A DNA stretch of 64,000 nt from Bugula neritina (Eukaryota; Bryozoa; Gymnolaemata; Cheilostomatida; Bugulidae), in the NCBI GenBank assembly GCA_964035545.1, contig OZ037771.1, forward strand, positions 1,612,001 through 1,676,000, read 5' to 3'. This document shows positions 25,699 through 46,198 of the stretch, piece by piece (position 1 is the stretch's first letter; every line of letters begins with the position of its first letter). A program made the translations under genes and the position numbers. The notes under the pieces are model-generated. The model saw only the letters and a list, made by a program, of their open reading frames with translations. It searched no databases and was not told the origin of the DNA.

Positions 25699-28600
25699 TT
25701 CTCCCTCACACTACTGTAATCATTAACTGATGAAGGCTTACAGAGTATGCTATGCTTCTACCTGGGACAAAGTCTATTTAGAAACACCATGGTGTCTAAA
25801 ACTTGGTGTTTAGTATCAATTGCCCAGTTTTGTTGAAATCATACACCTGAATCATACCTGGGGAACTTGTAGAATAAATTTAAGCTCTGTGAAAAGTTTT
25901 GGTGCTTTTGAACAGATTCGAGACCAGAAATTTTAGCAAATGTGAACAGCTGTAAGAGTATTTAGGAGCAGTAGCGGAGAAATTGAGATAGCCTAAGCTC
26001 TTTAAATTTCTTTATAAATTTTGGTTAGGGGCTCGGGTTAAAATTCTTCTGAGAACATAACTTCTTTTGCTGCATTTCTAATTTAAAACACAGGCTTTTC
26101 TCAATTTCTCCTTTACTGCACCTACCTCTGTGGGAACAGACTACTTGTTAAATAATTGATACAAAAGGCTTTACTTGCTGCCTAAGTTCTCCAGTAAACA
26201 TTGACCAGAGTGTAAGGATCTCAAGCTAAGCTGACCTCTTTATAACTGGCCGACTTTACAGACAGCTGGCACGTTTTAGCCACCCCTCCATCATCAAAGA
26301 ACTACGCTAACTAATACCCCATCCTCCTAATCGTTCTAATATTATCTCTCTAGACTACCTCACACATGGGATCCTCTCTCCAATAGATGACTGTAATATT
26401 GAGGCATGGTTCATATTATCTATGAATTACTATAAGAAAATATTAAGTATTATTCACTAATAATGATCTGCTAGAAATTAGTGAGCTATTTGTCGGTATG
26501 TAGTATAGTGAGAAATCAAAGGCATTTATTGTATTGTGTAAATATATCCAGGGTTATCCATCTTGCCGACTATCGTAGATTTGCTACTGCTGCTTCACAC
26601 AGCATAAGAAATCTTGCTTAGTTCTTATGCTGCTGCTGCTGTTGCTGCCTTACCTTCTCTAGGTCGAAATACTATATATATAAAACCTATAGTGTAGAAT
26701 TATTGAATTAACAAAACTTATATGCAGGTAACTTGCAGCCACAAGGAAATCAAATTATCATAAATTTTGGTTTGTTAACTTGTTGAATGACTACTACGTT
26801 ATTTTCATTCATTAATAAATTGCCAACAAATGTAGTAGATATGATTACAGTCAAACAATGTGAGCTGTGAATACGCAAGAAAACCCATTACGTAAACCTT
26901 TTCTACTTAGTAATCATTATCCACCTAGTTATACTAGTAGCATTTGCCGGCCATTTCCCACTTTTTGCAATCCTCATTTTATATCAAAAGTGGTTCAAAT
27001 CGACTACGGAGTCTCCCACTTAGAATAACCAGAAAACCAAAGTATTTCTAGCTTGAGTTTCCATACACGTATACATATGTTTCCATGCATCTACAGTGGT
27101 ATCATGTTACCATAGAGCCTAAAGTAGTTTCTGAAAGAGTTGTAGAAATAGAATACAATATTATGTAATATAACATTACACAATAGAGTAAACTATATTA
27201 CAATTTAATGTAATACAACGTTTTAGATCACAATTCTTAGTAATATACAATAGTTTCACTATAATATATCCAAGTACAATGATTTATACTATATGATATA
27301 TTATTATGATGTCAGCACTGTGTCTATGTTATCTTGCATAGAAACTGCTACATATAAATTGGTTTTTAGTAACTCGGTTTATATTTCATAATTAATACCT
27401 TATAGATTACATTTCTCTATTAATTTCTTTTTAAATCAGGTGTTTTTCTGCTATATTTACAGCAGTAACTCTAAACTAATGAACTTCAAAATGTTTTAAA
27501 AATGAGAAGTATAAAGTTTTGCTTGTTACTTTAGTAGGGTGCATAAATAATTTGATTTACAGTTTAAGATATCACCTTGCCAGTCTTAGTAATTAGGAAA
27601 CTGTGTTAATTGTGATATTATTTTGTCAATTTATATTTAAATATGATTTTTATTTTCTAAATGATATGATTAATTATGAATAGTTTAGCTGTTAATGATA
27701 GACAAAGTACCATAGCTTAGTAAAAGGAGGCAGAGGGGAGGGAAGAATGACACCCGTAGCTACAGCTGATGTTCAATGGCTGTCTCGGCACACTTCATAC
27801 ATATAACATTACAATGATGTGGCTAAATGATGGCATATTCATTTACAGTTGAGTTAGATTTAATAAACATTTCTAATTGCTATCAAGCTTCCTACTTTGC
27901 TAACAAAACAAAAACACACAAAGACTAGATTACAAGGGATAGTTGGGATGGAGTTACATTCTTACACTCCCCCTTCAGTTTCACTAGGGCCTGCTATTAA
28001 GAACTACCGCTCTCTGTCTTTAATTTCTGATTAACCTGCCTTTGTCTGAATGCTGTAAGCTTTGTTTTATCTATTAATTCACTAATTAGCAAATAGATGA
28101 CAGGGGCATTTAGCTGCCAATTTGCTGCCCTCCATCAACCAATCAGGGATGAGTGGAGAGCAGACTATTGTACGCTGCTTTGCGATACTCATTGAGTACT
28201 ACAAACACCGACTAGTGTAATTGTGTAGCTTCATTCATGGGTTTGTCAGATTTAAAGATTATAGATAACACTTTAGTCTAAATAAAATAAACGTTTGTGT
28301 TTAAATAAGCTATTCAACTTTATCTATTCGGCTCTACACCATTGGTTACTCTTTCAATGGGGGTATGTTATTATTTACTATTTTATCAGCATATTGTGGT
28401 GTTTGTTATTTAATTGCTTTCAATCCTTCACTTCACACGTACAGATTGTTAGGCAATATGGATGCATATTTGATATTTAGACTTTCTCATGAAACACGTA
28501 AGTTCTTTTTGCTTACGCTACAGCCAGTATATAGAATCCATTACTAACTTATTTTGTTATGTGTGTTATGAAGGTTTATTACAGGAAAAGTTTTTGCAAT

Positions 28601-31600
28601 ACTATAATTAATTGTTGATTATTTATAAATAATAAACTGCAAACTATTTTTGCTAAATAACCATATTATTGTTAATTTTTAATCTAATTTTGGAAGTAAA
28701 ATTAAAAAGTTGCACAATAAATGTAGACATTTAGCCACTTAAATTACTGGACCCTGTTTTAGCAAAACTGTGGTATCTAAATTAGTGTTGGTTATAAAAT
28801 TATTTAAAAATGTTATATTTAGTTTTTCTAATCATGGACTCTAAATCTAGTTTTAAGTAAACAAGGAGTTGAGCTGTCAATTGTTTAACTCTCTTAGTAC
28901 ACATAGAAAGCTGAACTATACATGAAAGCTACAATTTACTAATTGAACTTTAAAAGTGCAATAAAATGAATAAAACAAAGTAGCTAGTAAATGATAACTT
29001 TAGAGTAAGGCAGCTTTCTAGCCCTAAACAGTTTTAATACTCTATTTGTTGGAAGTAATGAAAGCCCCCCCTCTGTGTATTCATGGAAACCAGGTTAAAT
29101 AGCCTGTTCTGGCAGATGTATTTACAGTCTGTGTTGTGTGTAGGTGGAACAAAAATATTTATGACGCAAAGTGATGCCATTCTTAAAGCTGCCATATTAT
29201 AATTACTCGTTTACTCTGTTAATAAGCTTTTCATTTAATCGTTTATCAGCTTAGAAGTATTTCTAATGATAATATAAGTTATTCTCTCTTGCTATAAACA
29301 ACCGTTGATTGTTGTAATAAACATTTGCATGTCTATCAGTATGACTTATATATTTTATATTCGAGGCCTGATGTTGGCAAATATCATTAGTAAAAGTTGC
29401 CCCAAATACTGGAGGTCTGTAACAAAAACTATTAGAAAATACACAAATCTTGAATCTTGGAAGCAAATTCCTCCTATAAAATGAGCTACCATTTACCGTT
29501 ACTAAATAAAATAATGTCATGCTTTTCAACGTGTTTGGTATAGTATATTTACATTATATATTATATTTATATTTAGTTTTCCTTGCACAGCAGTATGATG
29601 TTATTAAGATAAGATAGTAATTCTAATATGTAATTTAGTAATTCCAAACAGAAGTAGTTATGTTGTTTCTAGGCACCAACTTAGTCTGTAGTAAAGTACA
29701 CAGCAAGTCAGCAGTAGATGTACTGATAGCTGCCAATAAATAACAGCAGCATTCGATTCATCAACTTTTCCACAGCGCCTGCTGCTAACCTGGGTGTCCA
29801 TCTCAGCACCTGTCCTACTGTGTTACATAGAGTAAATTATACACGTTATCCTAACTACTCACTAGTACTAGTATAATAGTGCTACACCTAATTAGCTTAT
29901 CTAATAGTTCAGTACTTAATGTGTTTTGAAACGAGTTTCATTCTGCAAAGAAGTGTTGCTTAATAAAATTATTTATGCTTAAATTCTATCACAGAATTTC
30001 ATTGCTGTGAGCTGGCATGCAAGAGTGTGTTGGTAGAGTGTTTTTCTCTCTTAAATTTAAAAGAGTTTGAAGTATATTATGTTTTTCTGTTTTTTTTAAT
30101 TCAGTAAAAACCCATTCAAAAATTTGTGTTGAAACACATGTCAGTTTACATATTTAATTAAATTTAATCTTTTAATCTTGTTAAATGCTTTCTATAATCA
30201 TTTATTTTATGAAACTTAAATGTGATTTTCAAAGGCTTTATTACTTGTATTATGATTTGGAATATAGCTATTGTTTTCAAACTAATTCTTGCAGTTCAAA
30301 AAGTTTCTATAGCAAGTCTGAATTCAACTCATTTCTGAGTTTAGTTGCTATTAGTTGCTGTTAGTCATTACATAACTATAAACTGAAACTAAAAGTTTTA
30401 ATTATAAAAAAGTTTCATAATAATTTTGTATGAGGACCAAACGCATATTATTTTTGTGATGCAAACCCATCAAAAACACAAAAGAGCAAGGCATAACATA
30501 ATTCATTATTTTTCAGTATTTATTTTTTGATATCAATAGAAAATAATCATATGATAACATATTTATGTATAGCAACATATTATTAGTATAATAGATAATC
30601 ATAAAAAGTTATTACTGATATTATCACTTTACATCATGTTTTACATATATATTTTACCATAATTCTTTCCAAGCTTTGTTAGTTCTGCTATAAGAAAAAT
30701 GTGTTAAGAATTTAGTTTTTATAAATCAAGTTTTTCTCAAAAGTTTTCGTTTACATTTCAAATTTGGGGTTAAAATACAATTCAGCTTTATTTGCAGGTT
30801 TTGCAGTCAAACTGATTTACTATTAAACAAATTCAAACAGCAAATAAATCCAAGTTTACTACACATTTGCAATTTATAAGACACTATGTTAAAAATAGCT
30901 AATTATGTAACTTTATGTGATAATGAGAATGTGTCTGGTTAGATTCAAGTTTATATTTCTTTAATGAGTATATCAAATTTGTTTTAAGACGATAAGCTAA
31001 TAACTTTTTGTTTTGAAACATGTTTTTTTGGGTGCTACTTTTGTTTTATTGCTTATATTTCACATAGTTTTTTGTCAAGTTAGCTGAAACAGTAATAAAA
31101 AAACAAATGTTGAAACTGAGCACTTTCTAAAATTTCTAAAATTACCATAACTTCCCAGTATATAATTTAAAGTTAACGGTTTGTCTGAATTTTCGGTCAC
31201 TCCATTTTAAAAATGTTTTACGGTTGGATGTTACTTAGGTCAGCCGGTAAAATTCACTCCAACCGCCAATGTTTGTATTGGTTTGTCAGTTTCCACAAAG
31301 ATATCTTGTCTATTGAAGACCATCAGTTTTATAAATATTGGCTGCGTCTTTAATAACAGAGAGAAAATTAAAACTCCGAAGCTCTTGGAATGCATTAGTT
31401 TGAGTAAATAAGGCACAAGTCTTGAAAGAGTTCAGGTGCAAGCTTTGGTAATAACACTTAATAATAGCTGTAGGCCCAGATTTCACACTCTAATGAAAAG
31501 TGGTATTATGAGTAATTTTAGGTTTGATTTAATGTGAAAAGTAATTGAGATTATCAGCGCGAATCAGTTCTAACCTTCTTTGTGAGTTAAGGGTTGGGTG

Positions 31601-34025
31601 GGTGCAGGGGTTAGTGGTTTATAACAATAAATGTTGGTACTTATAATAACAGTTGCCTAAATTATCTAATGACACTTTACAGTTTAAAAGCTACATGCAC
31701 TGCTAATAGTATTTTTAATTTTTAATAATTTCCGACTCATTACTTGACGTTTTATTTTATTCAGCGGCACTCATGAGTACAAACCGCAATTAGCTCAAAA
31801 TTGTTGAGTGAAAATGATTCATTAAATATTAAAAAAATTATCTTGTTGAATATAACATTAGAAATAAATAGCTATTCTTATTTATTATTTATGTCTGTTT
31901 GGAGGATTTTGTTACAGTTGGCAATGAAACCAAATGAAACAATCATATGATAAAACGATTTTGACATTTATCCATGCTATTATAAGAGTAGAAAAACCGT
32001 GCATATCCCTTTGAAAATAAAGTAGATTTCATGTCAACTGATTCCTTTGATATAAAAGTTTAGAAAACTCTGAACCTAGAGAACACTTTGAGCCGTGTCC
32101 TTCCAGTTCAGTTGCTACTGTAACTCCTCTTTATCTCTATAGACAAATTATCATATTATGTGGCCACAGTTTGCATAGAGAACAAGCATTGCGTAGCTCT
32201 TTAAACTTATAAAAAGTATAAGACAAGACGGATGGTGTTATGACACCCCCCCCCTGAAGGATGAATACTAAGAGCTCATGCTAGGATGTTCAACCATGTT
32301 AAGGCGGATAATCCCACCTCTTCATGTAGCATTAAATTGAAAGAAATTTAAGCAAAAGAAATATTTATCTATCAATTGCGATTAAATAGAAGATGAGAAA
32401 GCGGTGCCGACGACTTCTCATGCTTGTTTTCTCCCACCAAAATACTTCTGAGGTCTTCTTAACTTAATTCATTCAACACAGTATTTATAAATACTATATA
32501 CATGTATAATCACGTTATTCTCAATTTTTAGTACAGATTTGCTTACATCAAAAATAAAGATTTATTTACACTAAAAAACGAACCACCAGATTAACTATAA
32601 AATATATATTTATATTTCTCATTTAGCTTTTATTATTATACTCTACATATTAATTATTAAAGACAAATTTAATGAAAAGATACTTTTTAAAATAGCTCTT
32701 TAGATACAAATTAAAAGAGAAAAGTAATTTTATGTTTGCAAAGATGAGTTTTTATGCTGATTGCCTTTAGTATTCACTTTCCACCTATTTATAGCATCTC
32801 ACAAATTGCGTAATAAATGTAAGTAAAAAGTGATTTCATTCTCACAACTGAAAAGACCACCCAAGATGATGATAATCTTATTAGATAATGCAATAATCAT
32901 TATATTATATGTGCAACTTCATTATGTTTCTTACAGCAATTCCCATAATTCTCATTCTTACAACTAAAAGTCATTCATAAACTAAATTAACATGTTTTAG
33001 CAAAGCCAGATCAGGAATAAACTATGTTGTATAATGTTTTACTTTAAGCTGGCCAATAATAAAATCTAATGCAATTATCGGAGAATAATTATTTTTAGTA
33101 ATGTAATTTATTCAGAAGCTAGCTGCATGATAAGATAAAGCTCAACCTTTGATATTCAGCGAAGATTTAGCAAAATGAAGAACAGTTGAAATTAGTTTCT
33201 GAATTGGTAATAGAAAATCCTTAAGTTTTGAGTCACAGAACTTTTAGCAGCACAGTACTATTTTTTCTGATGTTCTTCATCATCTGCACATGCTGCTGCT
33301 GCCATAGACTAGCCACCAAATTGTAATGAACTACTGGTTTGCCCTGCAGCTGTTCACCTTTGCATAACTTTGGACACGTGTTTTTGCTTCTGGCTAATTT
33401 ATGATCTTTGCTTCCAACTTACCCCAGAACGCTCTACATTTAATCAACTATTATTACTTTGTTGGGAAATTTCTCTTGTGATAATTAGTAAGAGTTATGA
33501 CATCTTGATATAGTTGGAATTATTATAAGCGGACGACCTGGCTAATATCAAATACTCTCTTTGTTAGGAGATACTAACTGAAAGAATATGTTGGTTTATG
33601 TAATAATCAATTCTCTGTCTAATCAATTTCATAAAAAATACTTTCCGTCTGCGGCTAGCCCATTGCCTGCCAGTCGCTGGAATAGATTTTATTGTAGGCC
33701 TACAGTTCACAAACTTGTTTATATCTATAAATATATTGAGTAGAAAATTGTATCATATACTGTTATTACACTGCTACAAGCAAATCTATATGTATATGCA
33801 TCAATACTATATAATATTAGACTATAAACAATTAATACCCTTCGGTAAATGGTCAGAATTCATTAGAAATTTTTTATTTTACCAGCCTAGTTGTAGTTTG
33901 TAATATTTCGAGGCTATTACTAATATGGTTTGTATAGAATAAAAGTCTTTATGACTATGCTATACATGCGTCGTTACAGCTCTTCTAACTTGTAATTGAA
34001 CTTCCTGTTTCAGATATTCGCCAAT

Positions 34026-38349
<4,324 letters not shown>

Positions 38350-40307
38350 GATTCTCCAAACACCTTGCTAGACAAGAAGGTCAAGTCAAATTGGCTGCCA
38401 AGTTAAACCATCGTACTCAAATCTGTTTTTTTCTAATTGTGTTTGCCTCTACCTGCTTCTTAGCAGTTATCTCCTCTCTTCCATGTTTGGAGTGTAAATT
38501 CTGTCATTGCAGTAACTGCCCCCACATTGTTATTATATAATTCATGTATGAACCCAACTGTGCACATCACTTCGACATCAGGTTTACTATGCAACATGTG
38601 GTTCACCTACAGAATCTCAGCTAGATTATTTTAAATCTCAGTCTGAACTACAATAGACTGTCTCAACTGCAATGAAGCTGCATAGAAAACTAGTCTATGG
38701 TGTTCATAGTTAGTCTAATCTGTAGCCTTTGTCCCCCTGTACAGAATACCCCTCTTATGACGATCTGTAGTGATAGTAGCTAGTTATCCAATAAGAAATC
38801 AGTTTACTTGCCTCTATTTCTGTGACTAATGGCTTTAGTCAATCCTGCATGTAAATATATTCAATTTTCTGCTTAGCCTAAATTTTATACCAAATATCAT
38901 AGAATATATTTTTGTGTTTATAAAATGACTTTTAAAACATTAGACTTTTTACGTGTATTGTTCATACTATTATATACCTTAATATATACATGTTTTATGT
39001 GCAATCACATTTATTGCGAAATCAATCACTTTGATTATATGATTACACTTACTTAGTAAGTTTATCTGTATATTTATATATCTCTTGGAAAGACCTTAGT
39101 TATGGTTTTATTCTTCCCGTGTGACAATTTTATCCCCCCCATCCCATCTTGATTTTCCTGCTTTCTATTTTAGCAGTGCAACGATGAATGCGTTGGCGTT
39201 TTAGCACTATTCAAATGCTTTTATCAATTCAGATCTTTCTTAAAAGTTTTTACCCAGCAAATATTTAGTGAAAAAACACAACTTCCATCTTATAGAATGC
39301 ATCCCTCTCATAATTATTATATATTATATTTTTGTGCCCATATTGCTGCAAATCTAGAGCCCAAACTTTCATATTTTAATAATTTATATAGCTCAAGATA
39401 TATTTATAATATCTGTGTAGTAGATAAAGTTATCCCCAATGCTGCTACAATCATTAGTACAATAATTATATAACATATTACATCATATTCAACTAAGCAT
39501 ATATATTTATAAAACTTTATTCTAGCATATTGATTATTATAATTTGCTGTTTGCAATTTTGATTGCAACTTGATAAAATTATATTTAATAAAAATCATAT
39601 TGTAATTGAATATAGTAAAACAATGAAATATATCAAAACATTGAAATATTCTCCTCAATGGGTTATTAGTCACACTGACAGAATGATTACACTGAGAGGG
39701 TGATCACACTAAAATATATTAGTCGGACTGAAATATGAGTCACACTAAAATAGTAGCCACAAATCTTTACTGTAGCAAATTTAGTGGATGCCATTAAACA
39801 TTCACAAAAAACTAATTTGACAAGCTACCAAGCAATGACTTCTAATTATATAATAATAAACAGATAAAAACTGTTGTAGGTATAAATTTAATTCCTTCTT
39901 ACATATATCTTTGTGACTAGAAATTCTGGTAGCATGCCTCATGCAGTTTAACTAGCTATTTTTTCTGAGTAAGTTTATTTCAGAGAAAATTTGGTCTGCT
40001 GTTTTATGTAAATTAAACATAATTTATAAACAAAATAAGTTACATATAAATGGAATAAAAAAAATTCAAAAAATTGTAAGTAATCAGCTTTTCTAAATCA
40101 ATAACAGTTTGTATTTAATCAATATTCAGTCAAAAATTAAAACCGATTCATATTTATAGGCCGTGACTCAAGATTTTAGACTGTGTTTAAAGGATGTAGA
40201 TTGTAAAGATAACTCAAGTGATATTTTTCTGATTAACCAACACCTGCATACTACAAATTCAGCTTTCTTTGATAAACATTGTGTCTGCATGAGCACGCCC
40301 ACTACCG
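38350..40307. other. 3' UTR and downstream flank of C2H2 gene
   Basis: AT-rich sequence with no recognisable exon. A long 3' UTR is likely, but no single poly(A) hexamer stands out close to the stop. Nothing else was identified. Confidence 0.4.
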
Positions 40308-40614
40308 CTACATATTTAATGTTTGGGAGGAAGGCCTCTGGTAACTGCGTCGAGGCAGCGATGAGCGCTGACTGTAACGTAGACTTGATCTGGCGCTGCT
40401 TAGAGGCTGGTATATCACATCCTCGTCATCACTCTTGCTCTCACTGTCATCCTCTTCTAGCAGAGAATCTACTGCAACTCGATATGACTTTGAATTGCGA
40501 GAAGGGTCAGATGCTGGTTGGTTGTCGACAGCGACGCGATAAGATTTCAATTTGTCGGCAGCAGTGTCGAGTAGCTGGTTCTCTTCATCCACCGCCACTC
40601 GATAAGATTTCATC
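40308..40614 (-). CDS. Terminal exon of an unidentified protein with three KSYRVAVD motifs
   Basis: The frame reads from the acceptor-like 'ggctctctcag' (40615-40617) and ends at a stop at 40308. It encodes three copies of KSYRVAVD separated by 16-18 residues, then an acidic stretch (LLEEDDSESKSDDED) and a Ser/Arg/Pro-rich tail ending SSQTLNM. The three motif copies are identical in protein but differ at most synonymous positions (tct/tct/tca, cga/cgc/cga, gtg/gtc/gtt, gcg/gct/gca, gtg/gtc/gta, gat/gac/gat). This argues for selection on the peptide. The open frame extends upstream to 40646, but 'gttgaag' there is a poor acceptor. I found no convincing upstream exon before the SUSD2-like gene, which has its own stop and poly(A) signal. 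It could be an alternative tail of that gene or a separate gene. Function unknown. Confidence 0.55.
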
Positions 40615-40646
40615 CTGAGAGAGCCATCCACTTCATCCTTCAACAT

Positions 40647-41772
<1,126 letters not shown>

Positions 41773-44700
41773 TTAAATGTACATCTCCCAAGTTCCATCA
41801 TCTTTCTCTTGATTAATCTGATTTTGTTTTACTAACACATTTGAGTATTTTAGCTGATCAGTTTTGGCTGCTTTTCGATTTCGATGCACCAGACCGGCCA
41901 TTATGATGAGGAAAATGACCACTGCTGTTGTCACCAAGATGGCTGCCAGAATACCGTAGTCTGCCTCTCGAGTGTCTGATGTCGTCTCGGCTGACCCGGA
42001 TGAACCACTGGGGGTTCTAACTTTAGTGTCAGCACTGCTTAGTTTAACTGGAGAACCAGTTGCATCGTTATCATTGGGAGTTGTTTTCTCTTTATTAGGG
42101 GAAGAAAACTCCGGAAATCCACCTACATGCATACAATCAATTATGTAAATAGAAGAACTGCATATAAAAATACTTGCTGAGAATTTATTTTATTTGAGTT
42201 TATAATCGTTTGAAGGCAAATTGCAATTGCTTTTAAAGTTAGGCTTGAATCCGCAGTTCTTCAAACAGTACAAGACACACCAACACACAGCCCTCAGGCT
42301 GATAGCTTTACTTACTGTAAACACAAACAGCGGATATCTTTGGCTCCCACATTCCTTTATCGCTACATGTGTACTTCTGACCCACTGTGTGATTTACAAG
42401 GTCGTATCCATGACGACAAGATCTAATCTCCACTATTGCCCCTTCAGTGTACATGTCACCTTTCCGGTTTCCGTGAAACACTGGCATTCCACAAGACACA
42501 ACTGAAATCGAAGATGTAAACTTGCGCAGACTTGTACAAATATTTAGAGTTGATTCATTGGAATATTTATAACTATATAAAGTTACAAGACACTTTAAGA
42601 AACGGCAATACTTATGATGTAAAAATTTTGCATTTTCAATTGCACTGAATTAAAATTATTAAAAAATGTCATCTTGTCTTTAATAATCATTCATAGACCA
42701 TAGTTATGAATAGTAATATTTCAAAACATCTTTTTTAGCTTATATACAGAATCTAGCAGGTATAAAAAGAATGCAATTCTCTCTAAATAATAGAACAGTA
42801 TGTTTTAAAAGTTGTCCATTACTTGCTGTGCACAAATATACTTGCAGATCTCATTGGCAAAATACACAAAATAGATAGTAAATTAGCCTTAGAGTTTCAA
42901 ATAGACTTGATGCTAGTTGTTAGAAACTTATTGAAGTGATTTGTAAATCACTTGATCTGAGGCTACACATTTTAACCAGAGTCTCTATTAACTAGCAAGC
43001 ATCAACGTAAGCACTTACCTGACTGTGAGTATTCGTCTAAACTAGTCATCCAATCAGCAAACTCAGCAGCTCGCGATGTCACTTTCTGGGAATCATAGGC
43101 TTTAGCTGAAACTGTCTGTTTGTCGGAGGCAGTAAACATTGAATGACCCGGCATGATAAAAGCTAAAACATACACCATATACTTGAACATGATGTAATAT
43201 AGAGGGTATTATTGTGATATGTATCCACAGTATAAAACAAACATGTAGTTTGTATATTGTGACATAACATAGACTATTGTGTAATGCTTATACCATCTGT
43301 TAGTAAAGCTCCATCTGCCGTCTTTTCCCAGGCACCCAGTAAAGACTTCGAATTCAAATAATTCTGAAAAACCAAAAATATTCTATTTTACTTGAAAATT
43401 TTTGTAACAATTACATATTTGTAGAATAATCTGTATTGAAAATGGTCGTAGCCTGTGAGAATGTTAACTCACCTGAAACGACTCAGGCACCGTGACTAAG
43501 ATATCTAGGTTATGTTTAGTGGCAGTTACTCTGATGCCAACACCACAGTATAAGGTCAAGGTGAAGTTGGAATGATCTGTTACTGGCTTCTCGTTCCAGC
43601 TCAAGACTTTTAGACCTACAGAATGCAACGCATCAGTCACTGTGTTTGTGGTGAAGATGCCACCTACTTGACGGTGAAGGACGTTAAACATTGCAGAGTT
43701 ATTGCTCCTTTATAGGAAACTAGACTAGAACTAGAGTTGTGTGCCCAGTAATACCACAGGTAAAATTGTAGGAAGCAGATATTGAGATTCATTGAGAGTT
43801 TTGAGATAAACAGCTGTTTAAAATTTTTAGAGCTGTTTGGGTGTGAAGTCATGACCCAATCCCAACTAAATGAACCAAATCTACAGATAGGCAATTTTCA
43901 AGTTTCATTATACCCTATAAAATGTGTGCAGCACTATTGTAGCTAACCTTGATATTCTTGTTTATACCAGGCAGGGTCAGTGAAGTCTCTCTCCACGTTG
44001 TCTACTATCAGTTTAGATCTCAGGCTATCATCATGCTTGTTTAGAGTGACCTTGACTTGGCTGGAGTTGTGGGTTTTGATAGCGACTGCCGACACAATGG
44101 TGGAGCCGGTCCCAGGGACTGTTGAATGAATTAGACAACGTCACTATTGTGTAACAGTGGCAAGATCCCTTCAGTTGTTTTTATAGAGTTTTAGAAAAAG
44201 CATTTCTTAGAATTTTCCCATGAGGTGTTAGCTAGTTCTGTTAACTGTACTTCTAAAAGTTAACAAGTAATTACTCACTAATACTGAGTAGAATTACTCA
44301 CTAGTACCAAGTAGAACCACTCACTGGCACTGAGTTAAACTACTCACTAGCACTGATTAGAACTACTCACTATAGTACTAGTTGGACTATACTCACTGGT
44401 ACTGAGTAGAACTACTCACTAGTACTGATTAGAACTACTCACTATAGTACTAGTTGGACTATACTCACTGGTACTAAGTAGAGTTACTCACCAGCACTGA
44501 GTTGGACATGAATATGTAAATCTGTTGAATTTTGAGACTTGAGAAGTGAGTATTCCCCTTCCAAACTGGGCAGTTTCACGCTGCTTTTATCAGCCAACGT
44601 CGTAACATGGGTTGCTCCATAAATAGCAGCTAAAAATAGAAATCAGATTTGTTGTTGAGACGTTATTTATTGTGTTGGATTAGCTAAAGTATATATCTAT

Positions 44701-46166
44701 CTTGAAATTTCGCTTTTCCCAAACAATTTTGAAACTGTAAAACAAAAAGTAAATGTAGATTGGCAATATTGCTTCCTATCGACTAATACTTATAGACTGA
44801 AAAGTTGTCTTTCTAGTAAATAAAGACAACTGGCTTTAAGCACAAATTAAGTTGCAGTTGAATACTCAAGTGCTACTCAAGCGCGACTCAAGCGCGACTC
44901 AAGCGCGACTCAAGCTCACCATGCCAATTGCACAAACCACAAGTGAGTTATATCAAGTACTAACACCGGAGCATGGGAGCTGATATCAGAGTTACCTGTA
45001 ATCTTATAGCTCAAAAATTATCTGTATCTTACTTACAGTTTTAAAAATAGATGTGGTTGACCAAAACACATACATGCAATATAAAAGATATAGCAACATA
45101 CATCAACACTGATATAACGACAGTACGGTGGTAAAATTACATCGTGGAGGCTAATTATTGTATTAACAAAACTCTAAATAGGAGGTCTGAAGAAGCACTG
45201 ATTAATGAACTTTAGATAATGCTGTCATGCAAAGACTGTATAAAAGACAATATATTAATACATTATACAAAGACAGTATACAAAGACAGTATACAAAGAC
45301 AGTGTGCAGACACAGTATACAAAGGCAGCATACAAAGACAGCATTACTATTTCAAACCTTTCTCTATTATTTCCTGATCAGGTGGCGGAAAGCATTGCTA
45401 TACAATCACTAAATACGCCAGATATGAATTACTTACCAGTTTTGATTCTCTGGTAATTCTTGCAGTCCTTAGTAGGTCTGAGATCCATATAGATGTTACA
45501 CGTATCATTCAGACTGTTCCACAGACAGCAGTACTGGTACGTGATCACATCTAGTAGCCAGTGGGACAAGCCTGGCACTAATCCTGGGGAGTTGTAAGGA
45601 AGAGCCCCTAAAGAAAGCAATTCGTATTGGTTCTAGTCTAACCTACTTGCAACTGATAATCTTCTGAAACTGTTTGTGAAGCTTGCCTTGACAACTCTAG
45701 TCCTAGACTCTCATGAAGTGAATAAACAAGTTTTCAATTATCATAATTTTAAAACTTCTTCAACTTCATTTACACCAAATCTTGTATCATGCAGCATATA
45801 TATGTGTCCCATTATTTGTTGTATAAATGTAAAACAGCTCCTTGAAGATGCTCTGTTGTCAGTTTTTCCTTTTATCAACATAAAACATACTATTTTTCAT
45901 GACGAACGAAACACCATGCCAGTTTTACTCAACCATTATTTACAGTTTTTTCAATATGACAGAATAAGCGCTGGGTAACAGAAAACTCTCGGATGATCTG
46001 GTTTACACGGTAACTCACCATCATTGTGACTTTTATCAACAGTGGAGCCGTAGATAGAGTCTCCAGCGTAGATGAGATTTCCATCTGGTCCATAGCAGCA
46101 CTGGGTTCCAGCACCAGTTGGACGTCTGCAACATTATCTCATTTATATGTACATTATGTCATATAG

Positions 46167-46198
<32 letters not shown>

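Noticed and set aside
28295-28547. Two overlapping open frames of about 60 codons in the gene desert
   Set aside because: AT-rich composition and hydrophobic low-information peptides, no splice context or homology.
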